DNA of 64,000 nucleotides from Echeneis naucrates (GCF_900963305.1 NC_042528.1:10616043-10680042), one strand, 5' to 3'. Positions 23,852 through 37,319 are shown, numbered from the stretch's first letter. Notes: a model not told the origin generated them from the sequence alone. Numbers and translations: made by a program.

Positions 23852-26256
23852 GTGAGGAAGACATGTTTGTATTTTTTCCATTTCTCTTTAAATTCCTCAA
23901 TCTATTTACAACTGCCAGTGCACTCATAGAAATTTTATTCTGTTTCTACATTGCCTATTTTATTTATTTTGTAATTTTTCACAGCGGTACAGCACCCTCT
24001 CTATCTCTTGCTGTAGGTGGAGCTGGGTGAATGCTGGAGTTGAATGAATTATTAACTATATTAACTATAGAAGAAGTTGGTTTGTTGTTGAGAGGGTGAT
24101 AGTTTTACCTTTAGCTGTGAAGATAGTTTTGGTTTTGATGAAGTAAAAGTTTTTTTTGTTGGTATTTTAAAGCGTCACAAATTTTTAAACAATTCAAATT
24201 ATCCTCCCAATGTGATTCATGCTATTTTGTCTACAAACTCATCCCATAATTCACTGCGCTGGAGACGACTGGAAAATCAGACCTGGAGTGAAAAAACTGA
24301 AACATTCTGACTCCTGAAGCCTCATTTAGTGTTAATATCATTTGATCGTGTCGATCTAAGGTCTCAGTGGGTGTGTGTAGTTCAGCTCCTGAGCAGCAGG
24401 AAGCAGCAGACCCCCTAAAATAGAGTCAACACGAGTCCACCATCATGGTGGTAATTGCAGTGACCACCAAGTAGACTGAAAAGTTTTTTGTTTTTTTTTT
24501 AAAATCAGACTTTCCACTTTCTACTTTCCACCAATAGGCCAGGGTATTGTTTTGGTCAGCTGACAAACAATAAGTTGACCTCTGCCCTTTGTTTGAGCAG
24601 CTGAGGGGCCTGACGACCAACGCAGCAATTATTTATTGGATAGTACTCATCCTTTTGTTTTTTCAGTCGGAGGTTGCAGCCTATTGACATGAAAAGAGCG
24701 TGTAGATGGACGTAAAAGTATATTTCTGGGAGGGTGAAGTGTGTGTCTGTTGTGAACATCGCTACAGCTGTGAAACTATTGACTACAAAAGTGGTTATGT
24801 TATTTCCACAGCTGCAAGCAAGTGACTAATAAGAAAAGAGAAGAGAAACTTAAGCAACCAATCACTTGCAAGTGAGTTCCCGCTTTGGTCAAACTCTCTC
24901 ACATCGAGCTAAACCAAATCGGTTTCATCAACCTTCCCTCCCCCAAACAGGATGTCTTTGTGGTTATGTTTGTGATGCTGTTTGTTTGTTCCAGGCCTTC
25001 TGTTGTTTTGCTTCTCGTTACCATGTATGTTTTTATCATCAGATATATTAACAGGTGAAGAAAGGATGAACAAAACAACACCTGTAAATCCTGACAAATA
25101 ATCTGATAAATCCTGATAAATGCTGCCATCACAGCAGGTAAAGCCCCGTACCGGAGAGACAATAAGGTCCTTTATAACAAGCTGTTTTTTGGTTTTTGTT
25201 TTTGTTTTTGTTTTTTTTCTTTAACCACTTTGGGTTTTTTTTTTAAGGTTGCTAAAAGCTTTTCTTGCTCATGTCATATATATACTTTGCTGCAATATAA
25301 GATTTTAATATGAGCTTTACTACATACATGCAAATAGAAAACATGAAAGGCTTCTCGTGCAAAACAAGCCACAAAAGAGGCACTTGTTCTTTGTATCTCT
25401 GAATGCCACAGCTAAGAAAAAGGAAAAACACCCTGCCATGCTGTACCTTCAGCCAGGGACAAGTGTCCTAACTGCAGTTATAAATCAAATGCAGTTAATG
25501 TGTGGAAATTGTTGCTTCTGTTTAATCTCTTTTCCATGTCTCGGCCAGGGTGTTCTATTGTATGTGCTGTCACAGCAGCTCTGTAACTATAAACTCTAGA
25601 AACTCTGGAGGTTCACATATAAAAACTTTATTTAGAAAGTTGAGTCGAATGAGTATAAATACATAAATATCCAGTGACATGACCCATGAAACAGGTAAAA
25701 CAAAGGTGGCTACAAACAGTGATCACTTTGTTAGGACACAGTAGCCAATGCGAAAATGCAGAGCAGTGTGCTACAATACAGCCTCAACAATGTACCTCTT
25801 TGTAGGAAATATGCGATTTCAAGGCTTTCAATATGTAGCCACTTTCTTGTTTTCCAATTCTAAGTATGGGAGCATCTATTTTCCACTGTAGCTTTCACGT
25901 GTTTAAGAAAGTGTGAACATCACATCATCCTACTTGCTTTTGCTTTACACATAAGTCAGGAAGTAGTGTACACTTTGGTCAGCACAGTCTCGCCTCGACT
26001 GAGTCAACCACCATACAGCTTCTGTTTTTGTTTGTTCCTTTCCTTCCTTTGCTTTCCTTTCATTTCTTTTTATGCAAGTATACACAAGACCACAAGCGTC
26101 AAAAGACATCTTTGAGTCACGCACAGGAGATGCTTTTGCTGCATCTGCAAGGGCAAGACCAAGGGACCAAACAAATTTATTGAATCGCATTCACAGCATA
26201 AGAACTTATGCCCACTAACGACACCAATCAGACCCCAAAAGCTCCTGCTCAACTTT

Positions 26257-26260
<4 letters not shown>

Positions 26261-26299
<39 letters not shown>
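26261..26299. repeat. (TA)n microsatellite
   Basis: About 19 uninterrupted TA units. Confidence 0.95.
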
Positions 26300-26303
<4 letters not shown>

Positions 26304-26514
26304 CGTGTTACTATCAAGCACCCTAACCCCCATGGGAAGCAAACAAATGGTAATTATAACTAACAATAATTAACATTAACATAATTTATCATAGTGTGTG
26401 CAAAATTCAGTATTGATACATACTCATATGATGAACATATTAACATTACATAACATAACATATTAATATGTCTCAACACTTCCCGTCATGTTCTCTGAAC
26501 CAGAGTAAGATCAA

Positions 26515-26665
26515 ATATGGAGGTGTTGTGGTTAGGATTGTCACCTCATAAGACCATTGTCTGTGCCGCTTAACTGGCTGCCCTAAATAGTCGCAATTGT
26601 GAGTGTGAATGGTTGTTTGTGACCGACTGGTGACAATGTCAGTGCCCACTCTGACCTTTACAGCT
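26515..26665 (+). mobile_element. SINE-like teleost repeat fragment
   Basis: GTGGTTAGGATTGTCACCTCA followed by a GTGAGTGTGAATGGTTGT block matches the widespread fish repeat whose consensus has GTGGTTAGCACTGTCGCCTCA and GTGAGTGTGAATGGTTGT. The middle is deleted. Family name left open. Confidence 0.6.
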
Positions 26666-28105
26666 GTTGTGTTTTGGTAATGAGCAGTACTGCCTGTCAC
26701 TGTACCCATATTTTATTATTTGAATCTACGTGAGTTATTGCCTTGACATTTCAGAAATGAAAGCGGTGAGCTTATGGCAGATGAGCATTTTAAAGGTCGT
26801 ATTTCCAAGTTTTGCTATAGGCGCATACCTAACATTTGTATCAAAGGTGTGATATTTGCAAGTCAGCAGCAAAATGTCACTCCTTCAGTCACCACCAGTT
26901 GTCTCCAGCTCCAGAAAGCAATTGTCGTTGCATCATGTTCATGTGTGTATCTGAGACTTCTTTCCCTTTTACTGAATTCACCAGACTAACCAGCTAGCCC
27001 TTACCCATCACTTTAACCTTTAGAAAGCAACTGCTTGGAAAGTGTATTAGCTGTCCCTAAAACTACAGTCGGTCTGTAAAATATAACATGAATGAGTGAT
27101 GAATTTACAATACAGTGTAATATTAATATTTTAATACCCTGCCATTCACTTCCCTCAGTGTTACACTAGTGACTGTGACTAAAACGATCCCATATTTCAG
27201 ACTTCCCAGCATTATTTTAAAGGGTTAATATCATATATAGTAGATAACATATTTCTGATTTTGAAAAAAAAAAAACAAAACAAAACAACTAACATCTGAA
27301 CGTAGTTTTACATCGCCTCTCTCAGGCCTCTCTTTTTGGAGCTCTAGTAACAACAGGTCAGTGAGAGTATACCTAAAGGTTGGTTAAAGGGTCCATGTGG
27401 GCTGGGCTTCAGGTATGACTGAGGGCGGTGACATCACAAAGTCTGGGCAGGTGGTTGTAGGACTATGTCTGAATGGAAGCTGTGAACATTTCTCTGTGGG
27501 CTGAGCATTTCAATACTTTCACAGTATTGATACAAACACAGTTTACAATCAAAGCCTTGGAAATCTCACTTCATACCATACAGGACCTTTAACCAGTCCA
27601 AAGACCAGCATGTAACAATTACAGCCATTAAATTACACATATAATATATAATTGTCAATCCTTTTTCTACTACACGTATTTCTGATTGGTTGAGTGACTT
27701 GGCTTGGTTTCCCTGTTGTTTTGTTTTTGTTTGTTTGTTTCTTTTTTTGTAGCTTTTTTAATTGTCTCTCACCCACACATTCTCCATTTTGGCCCACCTT
27801 ACCCGAAAAAAAAAAAAAAAACACAAAAAAAAACTGCCTCTTACCAAAGCTTTTGCTGTATAAAGGGGAAAGCAGCAGCAACATAAACCAACCTCTGCAC
27901 TTCTGTTCAAACAGAATTTCCTTGAAACTTCAAATTGAACACATGTGCCCCTCTCACTTTCCTCCTGTGGACAAAATAAATCATGCAAGACTTTATCAAC
28001 CCCATTCGCACGCCTAGTCACATGATCAAACTGATCTCTTGGAAAATAACAACCGTGAGGCTTATTGGCTTATACTGAGGCTTATACTCAAACAAGTCAG
28101 CTTAG

Positions 28106-28110
28106 CCAAT
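28106..28110 (+). promoter_or_regulatory. CCAAT box of NITR-1
   Basis: CCAAT 77 nt before the NITR-1 start codon, followed by a TATA-like TATAAG at 28131-28136. The same spacing recurs in seven other NITR genes of the array. Confidence 0.6.
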
Positions 28111-28186
28111 CACAAACAGCTTTCGTCTCGTATAAGAGTTGGGTGTAACCATCAACATTGAGGACATTGACAGCAGAGCTTCAGAG

Positions 28187-29676
28187 ATGATACAACGTTA
28201 CATTTTTCTGGTGCTTCTTTGTGAAATCTGTGAGTATCTGACACATTTCTTCCACATTTCTATATGGATGACATGCTTGGAGTGAGAGACATGTTTTAAA
28301 AGTACAAATAATATAATCTTTTGCATGTCTGCACAGGTGAGGTGCCAGCTGCTGAGACCTCAGGTATATATCAGGACAGTGGGCTAATAGAAGCTGTGGC
28401 TGGAGAGACTGTCACCTTACAATGCTTTGTTAAAGGAGAAGCTGTAACTTTTCTTTTCTGGTATCGGCAACTATTGGGAGGCACACCTCACACTGTAGCA
28501 ACTCGTATGAAGCACAGTGAAGAAGCGGACATCTCTTCCGCCTATAAAGATAGGTTTCAAGTCTCTAAGAGAAATTCCGAAGGTGCAAACCACCTCACAA
28601 TCAACAACATTCAAACGACAGACTCAGCATCATATTTCTGTGGTGTTTTAGAATTCAACGCAATCAAATTTGGACATGGAGCGTTCCTTCACGTCAAAAT
28701 GTCCGAAATCCAAGCTGTTGTCTATCAGCCGGAGCAGGTGCCATTTTCGTCAGGAGAGCCTTTGAATTTGAGCTGTACAGTGTACGCTGCATCACAGTGT
28801 GCAGAGGAGCAGAGACTCTACTGGTTCAAACGTGGTGCAGCTCAGGATACAGTGATGGATCCCAGTGCAGGACAGTGCACAAGCGCCTCAACCGAAAATC
28901 CCCACATGAAAAACTGCACTGCAAACCTGGCATTAGCATCCACAAACTCAAGCGATGCCGGGATGTACTACTGTGCATTGGCCTCCTGTGGGGAGATTGT
29001 ATTTGGAAATGGAACAAAAGTAGATATCAAAGGTAGGTGATAATAGCTTGTACTGAATATTACGGCTGCTTTCAACCCGTAAAAATGGCCATTAAACCAA
29101 CTATATCCATGTAAACCTACAAAAACACACATTTAAAGGGATGTGGGCTATCATATCTAATCTCTTGACCTCAGATTTGTCCACTAAAGTCTCTCCGTTC
29201 CTGGTTTATTTCCTGAGTGTGGCGTTGGCAGTTTCTGTCATCATTCTGGTGGCCCTGGCATTCATTGTCAACAGGCTGAGAACAAAGCCGCGCCCCATCA
29301 GCAAAGGTAAGGTCTGAGAGGATAAGTGAAATATCACCGTATGAACTTGGCCTCACCTTTAATGCATTTTGATTTTCAGGAACTGCTTCTCATCAGACAT
29401 TTTCAGCACCATCTCACAGCACGGTAGGTCCAATTAAGAAAGTAAAAGTAAGATTATTACACACACAGTTACTAAATGTGATAAATAGCTGTTATTATTT
29501 ATCTATGATTATTTTTTCTTTTTCTTTTTCTTTTTCTTTTACCTCACCAGAGCCATGATGAAGACATCCTCCATTATTCTGCACTGACACTGAAGAAAAA
29601 CAGAGGACAACGTCAGCAGGAGGACAACATAGAGAATGTTTGTGTTTACTCAATAGTAAAGAACAGAAAACAGTGA
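28187..29676 (+). CDS. NITR-1, inhibitory novel immune-type receptor
   Basis: Exons 28187-28229 (leader), 28337-29032 (V plus I), 29175-29306 (TM), 29380-29423 (linker), 29551-29676 (tail); 346 aa, phases 1-1-1-0. NITRs are NK-receptor-like cell-surface proteins of teleosts. The V domain has Cys44, FWYRQ, Cys116 and an intact J-like FGHG (126-129). The I domain has the six-cysteine pattern and ends CALASCGEIVFGNGT. The TM carries no charge. The tail has an ITIM (LHYSAL) and a CVYSIV ITIM-like site, so it should recruit SHP-type phosphatases. It is the most divergent of the plus-strand genes: its I domain lacks the HPGLIYTHGGRN core shared by the others. AATAAA at 29775. Ligand unknown. Confidence 0.9.
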
Positions 29677-30579
29677 ATACTTAATATTCAACCTCTTCCA
29701 TACATTAGCTTCCATCCTTTTCAATCACTCCTGCACAAATTCACGTCTAAATGCACAATGTAGATTTATGTGGAAATAAAATATTTGTAGTACTTTGTAG
29801 TACTTTCTCTGAATCACAAAAATCAACATCTCTGTTTATGCAGTATAACACTGGTCAGACATAAGAGACGAAGTATGCTCATGAAAAACCCCTAAGATCT
29901 ATAAATACCTTCAGCCATCTCACATTGCTCACCTTTCATTTCTGTGGTGAAGGTGGGCTGAGCTGTAAGTTTCCATTGGTGGAAACATGAGTTTCATCAG
30001 CGCTTTAACAGAGTAAGACCAACCTGTAGCCTCAGATCACGGAAACAGATGCAACAAAGATCACACTGTCAATGCACGAAGCAAGCTGAGCCTATAACAA
30101 GGAACTTTTAAACAGCATACCTCTTTTTTTTTTTTTTAGGTCCCGATTTACTGCTTAGCTTGTGCGAAGACTGCTTTCAACGTAGTCATCTTAATTAATA
30201 TTTTAATTAAATATTTTAAAAGTCCTAGACTTAAACTAGAAACATGCTATCCAAGAAACTCACCATAGTGAATGTGGTACAAGATGCCAGGCCCACAGCT
30301 TGTATTCAACTCCAGCACGCTGGTTGAGAAGCGATCTAACCGACATCAAAGTGGACACACAGAAACAATCGTTCACTAGTATACAGAGACCTAGTTACTC
30401 AGTAATTCAGTATTGCTTTCCCTTTCCTTTAGAAACTGGCAACATGGCAGCTAGATATCAAAGAATTTCAATATTTATCTGTATATATTTATCCACTTAA
30501 TGTACATAATGAAAGTACACCCTTTCTCTATCTATCTATCGCCCTATCCCTATAGAAAAATATTTATTTGGAGGTGGAA

Positions 30580-30645
30580 GAGGAGCTGAGGAGGGTTGAG
30601 GGCTGGATATGACCTGTTCTGTGCTCTATCCTATTTACTTGGTAC
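30580..30645 (+). repeat. dispersed repeat, copy A
   Basis: GAGGAGCTGAGGAGGGTTGA followed by GGGCTGGATATGACCTGTTC recurs with few changes near 59245-59305. Family not recognised. Confidence 0.5.
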
Positions 30646-30819
30646 AGTCTGTCACACGGTAGGCACACCCAAATGTATATCCTGCTTTATGGACTATTAT
30701 TCTCTAAATGGGACCATCACTTACAAATGTTGTATTGAAGACTTGAAACAAGAGTCTGGGACCATAAACTCATTAGAAAACTGCTTGCTTGGATAATGAA
30801 TCAAGGTTTGTTGGCACAT

Positions 30820-30962
30820 TTTTACATAGACTTCAGCGGTGGAAATAAACTGTAAACTGTTTGTATTTATTTTTTTTATTTCTGCACTGTGACCCGATTT
30901 CATTGTGCTAGTGTACACTGTATCTCTGTGCTACAACAACAAAGACTCTTATCTTATCTTAC
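30820..30962 (+). mobile_element. LINE-type 3' tail fragment
   Basis: CTGCACTGTGACCCGATTTC, then ACAACAAAGACTCTTATCTT, ends in a short ATCTT repeat, the usual 3' UTR style of teleost CR1/L2/RTE LINEs. No coding part is attached. Confidence 0.45.
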
Positions 30963-31533
30963 AGTCTGATGGCTTTTTACAACCAGTGGAGCCCCTGGTG
31001 GTAATTAGATAGAATGCAGGTTTAAGAAACTTAAACAGTAATGGCTCCAATTTTTCACCCAAAGTGTACGTCCACTTTTGTTCACAGTGTATGACACACA
31101 TTGCATTAGCTGTCAGTATCTTGCTGGTTGCATTTAAGTGATTTCATGTGACGCTATCTGTACTAACAAGAGCACACATGAAAAGGATATGCTGACGATA
31201 AGAGGTCAGAGTTCAACTTTTCCTTAATGGTAAAAAGTATAGTTTATAACACCGGAGATTCAAGGATGAGTGAGGAATGAAAATACTCAGCATGACTATT
31301 TCTCTCTTCTAATTTTGTGAGTGATACAAAATACAAGTGTAATATGTTTTTCTGTTCAACTTGAACCAGGAAGAGAAGGAATGACATGCTCATCTTTCTC
31401 AGTAAATATTATTTTTACAAGTTCTTCAAAGCAGACTGAAATTTTCCTATTCTCCTCTGTCACTAGTTTCCATGTGAGTCTTCTCACCCAGTTACTGCAA
31501 CTTCACCCATGTGATAATGCAGAGTCCTCTCTG

Positions 31534-31538
31534 ATTGG
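31534..31538 (-). promoter_or_regulatory. inverted CCAAT box of NITR-2
   Basis: ATTGG (CCAAT on the minus strand) 69 nt before the NITR-2 start. It is the only gene of the array with the box inverted relative to its transcription. Confidence 0.5.
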
Positions 31539-31606
31539 CCGATGAGACAAAGCCTGGTATGTAAAAAGTGGAGAACGCAGAGAGATTCTTTCAATTAACC
31601 AACAAA

Positions 31607-33729
31607 ATGCCACCTCCATTGTTTGCTTTGTGTGGGATATATCTGCTATGTTTGGGGAGAGCTGGTAAGATGTTTCTTCTCCATGGCGATTTTGTCAAAT
31701 ATTTCAGAAAATATTTTTTTCCTGATGTTTCTGATATGCACTTCCATGCATTGCATGCTCAGTCTTTTCTTTTTCTCCTCAGCCGATATGACAAAAAAAA
31801 ACCGCTTATCATCGTCACGTTTTATATCAGTTAATGCGGGAGAAGACGTGCATCTTGATTGCTTCTATGAAGGCCACACCGTTGACGTGATGTTTTACTG
31901 GTATAAACAGATCTTTGGACAGAACCCAAAACTGGTGTCGAAATTCTACAAGCATGACACCAACAGCATAATGTATGGGGAATTTGAGAACAACTCACGT
32001 GTTCAAGTGGATATTTCCATTGGTAAAAATAATTTGAAGATTTCAAATGCACAAATTTCAGACTCAGCTACTTACCACTGCATGAGTAGCTATGGATATG
32101 TGTACACTTTCTTGGAGACCATCACTGTCAGTGTACAGAGTTCAGGTATGACCGTCCAGGTCCTTCAGTCAGGATCTCAGACTGTCCAGCCAGGAGACTC
32201 AGTGACTCTCAACTGTATAGTGCAGACTAGGAACTGTGAAGGAGAGTGTAGTGTTCACTGGTTCAAAGACTCTGGAGAATCTCATCCAGGACTCATTTAC
32301 ACCCACGGAGGGAGGAATGATACATGTGAGAGGGAACCTGAGACTCAAACACACTCCTGTGTCTACAACTTAGCAATGAAAAGTCTGAATCTTTCTCATG
32401 CTGGGACCTATTACTGTGCTGTGGCCTCATGTGGACGCATACTGTTTGGAAATGGGACCGAGCTGGAAGTTGGGGGTAATTACATTTTTTTTTTCCTAGT
32501 AATAGATATTTCATAATAAGTCAGTCAATCAGGTAACGAAAAGCATACATTTATGTCTCCTGATGCAGATGAGGGGGGCATTGACGTCTTGGTGTATTTC
32601 TTGAGTGGAGCTTTGGCATTCACCACCTTCTTGGCTTTTCTCCTGGCTTACACAGCATATAGAGTGTACAAGGCAAATGGCTGCCAATGCACAGGTGGGC
32701 TAAACTGTCATTCTTTGCACATGATGGTGAGTTAATAGAATATTATAGAGAAAACAACAAGTTGAGATGTTTTACACTGTGCAATTTTGACATCTAGATC
32801 TGCAACATGAAAAATTTGCTTAGTGCAGACTACATAATGTTGTTCGATTGATAAATATCATAATCGTGGCAACATTCATTGTCAGCAATTGCATCTAAAT
32901 ACAATACAATAACAGTTTAGTGTGGTTGTTTCCTGTTTGTACACTGAAGAAAAAGCAAAGCAGATGTACAGTTTTTGCTGCAGTGAGGAACAGTATCCAT
33001 TTCATGCATTGGTCTCAACTGTTCACCTCACTAACATTTTGGTCTGAAACACACCAAGTATCTGTTAAAAAAATAGATCGATAAATCCATAAATTAAATA
33101 ATAAATTCCAAAAGAATCCATGTAATTTTAAATAAATTATCCACATGTGGTTTACTGGTTTTAATGAGTTTACTGAATTTAAACAAGACTTTCAATGTTG
33201 TCTTTGTCTCCCAACTAGGCTCTCAAGGAAGCTCGGCTACTGCCTCGGCTTCAAGTGCGCAAGTAAGTATTGTGATGCTGCACAATATAGATGCAACTTT
33301 TAGACATTACATCACAAAGCAATGAACAGGTAAATGAAGAGGGACAAAGTGACAGTAATTGCATATAATGCAATTCGATGTCCCTGTAAGGATTAACTAC
33401 AGATCATAAAGCTGAGGCCAACGATTGAAGTTGTTGCGGTTGTATTTCAATACATTTTTTTTTCCCGCTGTTGGTGACGCAGAAATTGCAGGAAAGTTAA
33501 TACTTAAGAAGGAAGTTAGTTTTATCCATAATTTGCATGATACTATTCCCAAAATCTAAGATAAAACATATACTGTATACTAACAAATAATTTGATTGTT
33601 TATTACAAGGCTCACAGAGATGCAGATGACCTCCACTATGCTGCAATAAGGCAGGACAAGGTCGGCAGCTCAAGAGCACGGAGAAATGATGCCAGGAGTG
33701 AATGTGTTTACTCTAGTGTGAAGCAGTAG
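31607..33729 (+). CDS. NITR-2, inhibitory novel immune-type receptor
   Basis: Exons 31607-31664, 31783-32475, 32569-32694, 33219-33262 and 33610-33729; 346 aa. V domain: LDCFYE and YHCMSS give the canonical Cys pair with FYWYKQ between; the J-like position reads FLET, not FGxG. I domain: LNCIVQ, NCEGECSVHWF, HPGLIYTHGGRND, SCVYNL, YYCAVASCGRILFGNGT. An extra cysteine sits in GECSVHW where sister genes have His, giving an odd seventh cysteine. The TM is uncharged. Tail: ITIM LHYAAI and CVYSSV. The longest intron (about 0.5 kb) precedes the linker exon. The V-I donor is G/GTAATT, weaker than the GTGAGT of most sisters. AATAAA at 33747. Confidence 0.9.
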
Positions 33730-33759
33730 AGATGGACAACATCAAAAATAAAATGTATC

Positions 33760-35400
33760 CCTACAGTGACAGTTAAACCAAGTTCCTTTGATGTGCCCTG
33801 TGCTTTCAGAGGTGTCATGTTTCCACTCTCGCAATATCTTTCAAATACAACGTGCAAACAGGTAACCACACTGAACTCTGTGCTGCTAGCAGGGTCAGAC
33901 ACTTGGCGGAGTTTGTCCCGCAGAAAATAAATTTTCAGTAAGAACCCTGCCATCTACGTGTGTGTGTGTGTATACATCTTGCAAAGCAAAGCCATCCTCT
34001 TGGCAGCCTGTGCATATACAGTCAGTCAGTCAGTCACAGTATTGGCACATCGGCACAGTCTGAAAGTTAAGGTGAATGGGAAAGTACTGAGAGACTTTTG
34101 GAACCCGCAGAACAAACACCTTCATCAAAGAATGAGCGCCTGCTCTAGATGATGTGACAAAGCCCCGCTGTTTACTGCAAACGTGCTGACTGTTGACCAC
34201 AAACCCAAGATGAGACGGTCTTTATTTAGCGTCCAAGTTGTTGGACCATAAGCCTTTTTGCCTGTGTTGTTTTTGAACAGGAAGTCTCTGCAGTGTTTTC
34301 ATGCAAGCACACCATGCAGTCTAACGCTGATGCTCAGCCTATTATTATACAACTAACAAAAGGCGCTCAAATTCAGCTATATCTCTTAGCAGTCATTGTG
34401 GTATTACAAAGTTGGAATAAATAAAAGATTAATCCATAACTGTTTTGGTCATTTTTAAATCTTAGTTTATGAACTAAATATTCGAATGCACGCAGCACCA
34501 GGAAGTGATGTTTTTAGACATTAGCTATCACTTCCTGTCATGTTCATCCACCATCGTGTCATTTAGCTCTGTCAATGACATTTACTTATATCCACCAGCA
34601 TATGGTTATGACTGGTTTGCTTGAGAAAGGACAACTGAAATAATGTAGTTTATCAGCTACATTAGCCACGTATGCTAAAAATGCCCAAAGGGAATGAAAT
34701 ATGATTCCATTTGCTGATGCAATATGTACATCATGTGACGTAATGACACCACCATTCTCCTTATTACAGCAAACAGGACACAGTGAAGATCATTGTTACT
34801 GCAGAAGCCACCCAATGTACAGTATAATATATATCAGGTCAAAAATCTGCTAAATATACCTTTCACATGGCATCAACTAATGGCATGGACCATTTTTTTT
34901 TTAGCAATTGTGCCCTATTTTGTTATCATTACAGCTCCGTTGTCAAAGAAACAGATACAGGAAATCTTTCCAGCCACATGCCATCACACTGTATAATAAC
35001 AGCTAAATAACTCTGGTCATTACTCACAGTCAATGTGCGCTTTACTGTATATATTTTTTATTCCTATTGCATATATGTTTTATATATTTTATTCCCTATG
35101 TGTAATGCTGCTGTTACATTGCAATTTCCCAGTCTGGGATAAATAAAGTATCTATCTATCTATCTATCTATCTATTAATAACTAACAATACGTTACAGAG
35201 TATTGTCTGTGGCAGATATTTTAGGCTTGCCCACACCCCCAGAAACTGGACATTAAAGAATCTGTTGCTGCAGAGAAAGTACAGATCAGATGGGTGGAGT
35301 GTCCATCCAAATACCCGTTTGAACTCGCAGGTCTTCCTTCAAGCTAGTGAAGGCAGCACTGAACACGTGACCACTGTTTCTACATCAGTATAATACTTGT
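33760..35400. other. intergenic NITR-2 to NITR-3
   Basis: No exon recognised. It holds a TG-rich run near 33958 and a LINE 3' fragment ending in a (TATC)n tail (about 34900-35176). Confidence 0.55.
34900..35176 (+). mobile_element. LINE 3' end with (TATC)n tail
   Basis: GCTGCTGTTACATTGCAATT, TCCCAGTCTGGGATAAATAA, then repeated TATC is a typical 3' UTR of a teleost LINE (Rex/L2 style). Only a trace of coding sequence lies upstream. Confidence 0.6.
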
Positions 35401-35403
35401 TAA

Positions 35404-35408
35404 CCAAT
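35404..35408 (+). promoter_or_regulatory. CCAAT box of NITR-3
   Basis: CCAAT in CCAATCA context 61 nt before the NITR-3 start codon. No clear TATA follows. Confidence 0.5.
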
Positions 35409-35468
35409 CAGACACACACTTCTCTCTGAGGAGGGGTACAGTTCACTCTCGCTGGTTTTTTGAACACA

Positions 35469-37300
35469 ATGGAACCTCTGAAGCATGCCATGTACCTGAC
35501 TTATCTGTTCTTATGGAGTTCAGGTAAGCTGTGTTCTTTTTTATGAAACGACTTTTGCTCCATGATCGTTGTCAGCCTAGATCCTTGACTAAAATTGCCC
35601 AAAAATGTCCCCAATCTCCTTTTTTCTGCAGCTCCAACGATGAGTGAGCAATCATCTGAGCATATTAGTCAAGAGAAATCTCTCTATGCAGCTACGGCTG
35701 GCGAGAATGTGACTTTGCGATGTTTCTACAAAGATGATGCTGTGATGTTTTACTGGTATAAGCAAACTTGGGGACAAAAACCAAGGCTCATGTCTACCTT
35801 CTACAAACATAAGGAAGATGGCATCTTTCATAATGAATTCAAGGACAATCCTCGTTTCAAACTGAACACAGGAAATGGCAAAAATCACTTGACAATCTTG
35901 GATTTGCGCTTTTCAGATTCAGCCACCTACTATTGCATAGGTTGTTGTGCAACTGAGTTTGAATTCATAGAGGGACTTTCTGTCAGTGTTCAGGGTTCAG
36001 GTCTGACCATTCTAGCTTCGGTCTATCAGTCAGGAACAGACACCATCGGTCCAAGTCACTCACTCAGCTGTACAGTCCACTCTGGGTCCTGTGAGGGAGA
36101 GCAGAGAGCTCACTGGTTCAAACAATCTGAAGAATCCCACCCCGGACTATTTTACATTCCACATGAGTGTACAAGGAAACCTGATACACAAACAAACACC
36201 TGTGAATACAACTTGCCAACAACGGGTCTTTATAACGATGGGATCTACTGTGCCATTATTTCATGTAGACGCGTACTGCTTGGAAATAAGGACGAGTTGG
36301 ATTCGGCCAGTAAGCAACACTTTGGTACTTGTTTCAAATACTGTATTGTGTATGACCACTGCTTTCCTTCACACTGCAGAGCTTTATAAATCTGCCTATT
36401 TTATGTATCTATATTTGTAGAAAATGTCAATAAACTTGTGTTGGTGTATTTCCTGAGTGGGGCCCTGGCATTCACCACCATTGTGGCTGTTGTGCTGTCT
36501 TATGCAGCATTCACAATGAACTGCCAACGTACAGGTAACTGTTTATTTATTCTCCAACAAAAGTCATCAGTTTATGGAAAATTCAATTGCTTTATGAAGC
36601 GTAACACTGTAACTTGATGAAGGCTTTAAACTATTGCATGGCGCAATTAGAGTAGGAATTGGTTTTGGAATGGAATTTAATCGAATTAAATTTTGGCATA
36701 AATTTTGCCATTCAACATCCAATATCTTTAAATTGTTTACACCTATAATCTATCTTTTTATTCCATAACCAGATTTTCAAGCAAGAGAATCACCAGACTC
36801 AGTTCCAAATGTAGAAGTGAGTATTTTATGTACACAGTTGTAACTCAATGTCCTATAATCTGACGTTTTAGGACACTTGGTCACTTGCTCAAAGTTCTTT
36901 CATGTTGTCTTTGTTACACAGCAAAGCGTTTTAGAGATTCTGTATGTCAAATCAATATTATATGATATCTCAATATGAGCTACGTGTTTGGTTAAAGGTC
37001 GTTATGTTCCTGCAGAGGAAACGTTTCCATGTAAAGCTCACAGGCACTATTTTTAAAGGTGTTGTTATGAGTGTGAATTGCATTGTTGCTGTGATTGCAT
37101 TCAGTTTCAGTGTATCAAAAGAGCTGTGTGTATTGATAAGATATTTTTATAGTAATGGGATATCTTGTTAACAGGGTAACCAGGAGTCAGATGATGTCCA
37201 TTACGCTGCTTTGAGGAAGCATGAGCTCAAAAGATCAAGAAGACATGTACAGGAAGCATCCCTCCAAAGCTATTGTGTGTACTCTGCTGTGCGGCAATAG
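35469..37300 (+). CDS. NITR-3, inhibitory NITR with eroded I domain
   Basis: Exons 35469-35523, 35632-36309, 36421-36534, 36773-36816 and 37175-37300; 338 aa, all splice sites and phases intact. The V domain has LRCFYK, FYWYKQTWGQKPR and YYCIGCC; two neighbouring extra cysteines lie in the CDR3-like loop. The I domain looks worn: the usual GDSVTLNC is shortened to SHSLSC, TYYC is GIYC, and the FGNGT element reads LGNKD. The reading frame is nevertheless open. The TM is uncharged; tail ITIM VHYAAL and CVYSAV. AATAAA at 37608. It may be a functional divergent receptor or a gene in early decay; transcription would decide. Confidence 0.85.
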
Positions 37301-37319
37301 AAATGCATGTATTTATGTC

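Larger units (their letters stand above)
23860..28100. other. intergenic, no gene seen
   Basis: Spacer before the first intact NITR gene. It contains a (TA)n run (26261-26299), one SINE-like fragment (about 26515-26665), and poly-A/T tracts near 27270 and 27809. No coding exon was recognised. Confidence 0.55.
29780..31530. other. intergenic NITR-1 to NITR-2
   Basis: No exon recognised. It holds a short dispersed repeat (about 30580-30645, also near 59245-59305) and a LINE-type 3' tail (about 30820-30962). Confidence 0.55.

Noticed and set aside
27694-28021. Frames with Phe/Lys runs on both strands
   Set aside because: Products of poly-T and poly-A tracts; no homology recognised.
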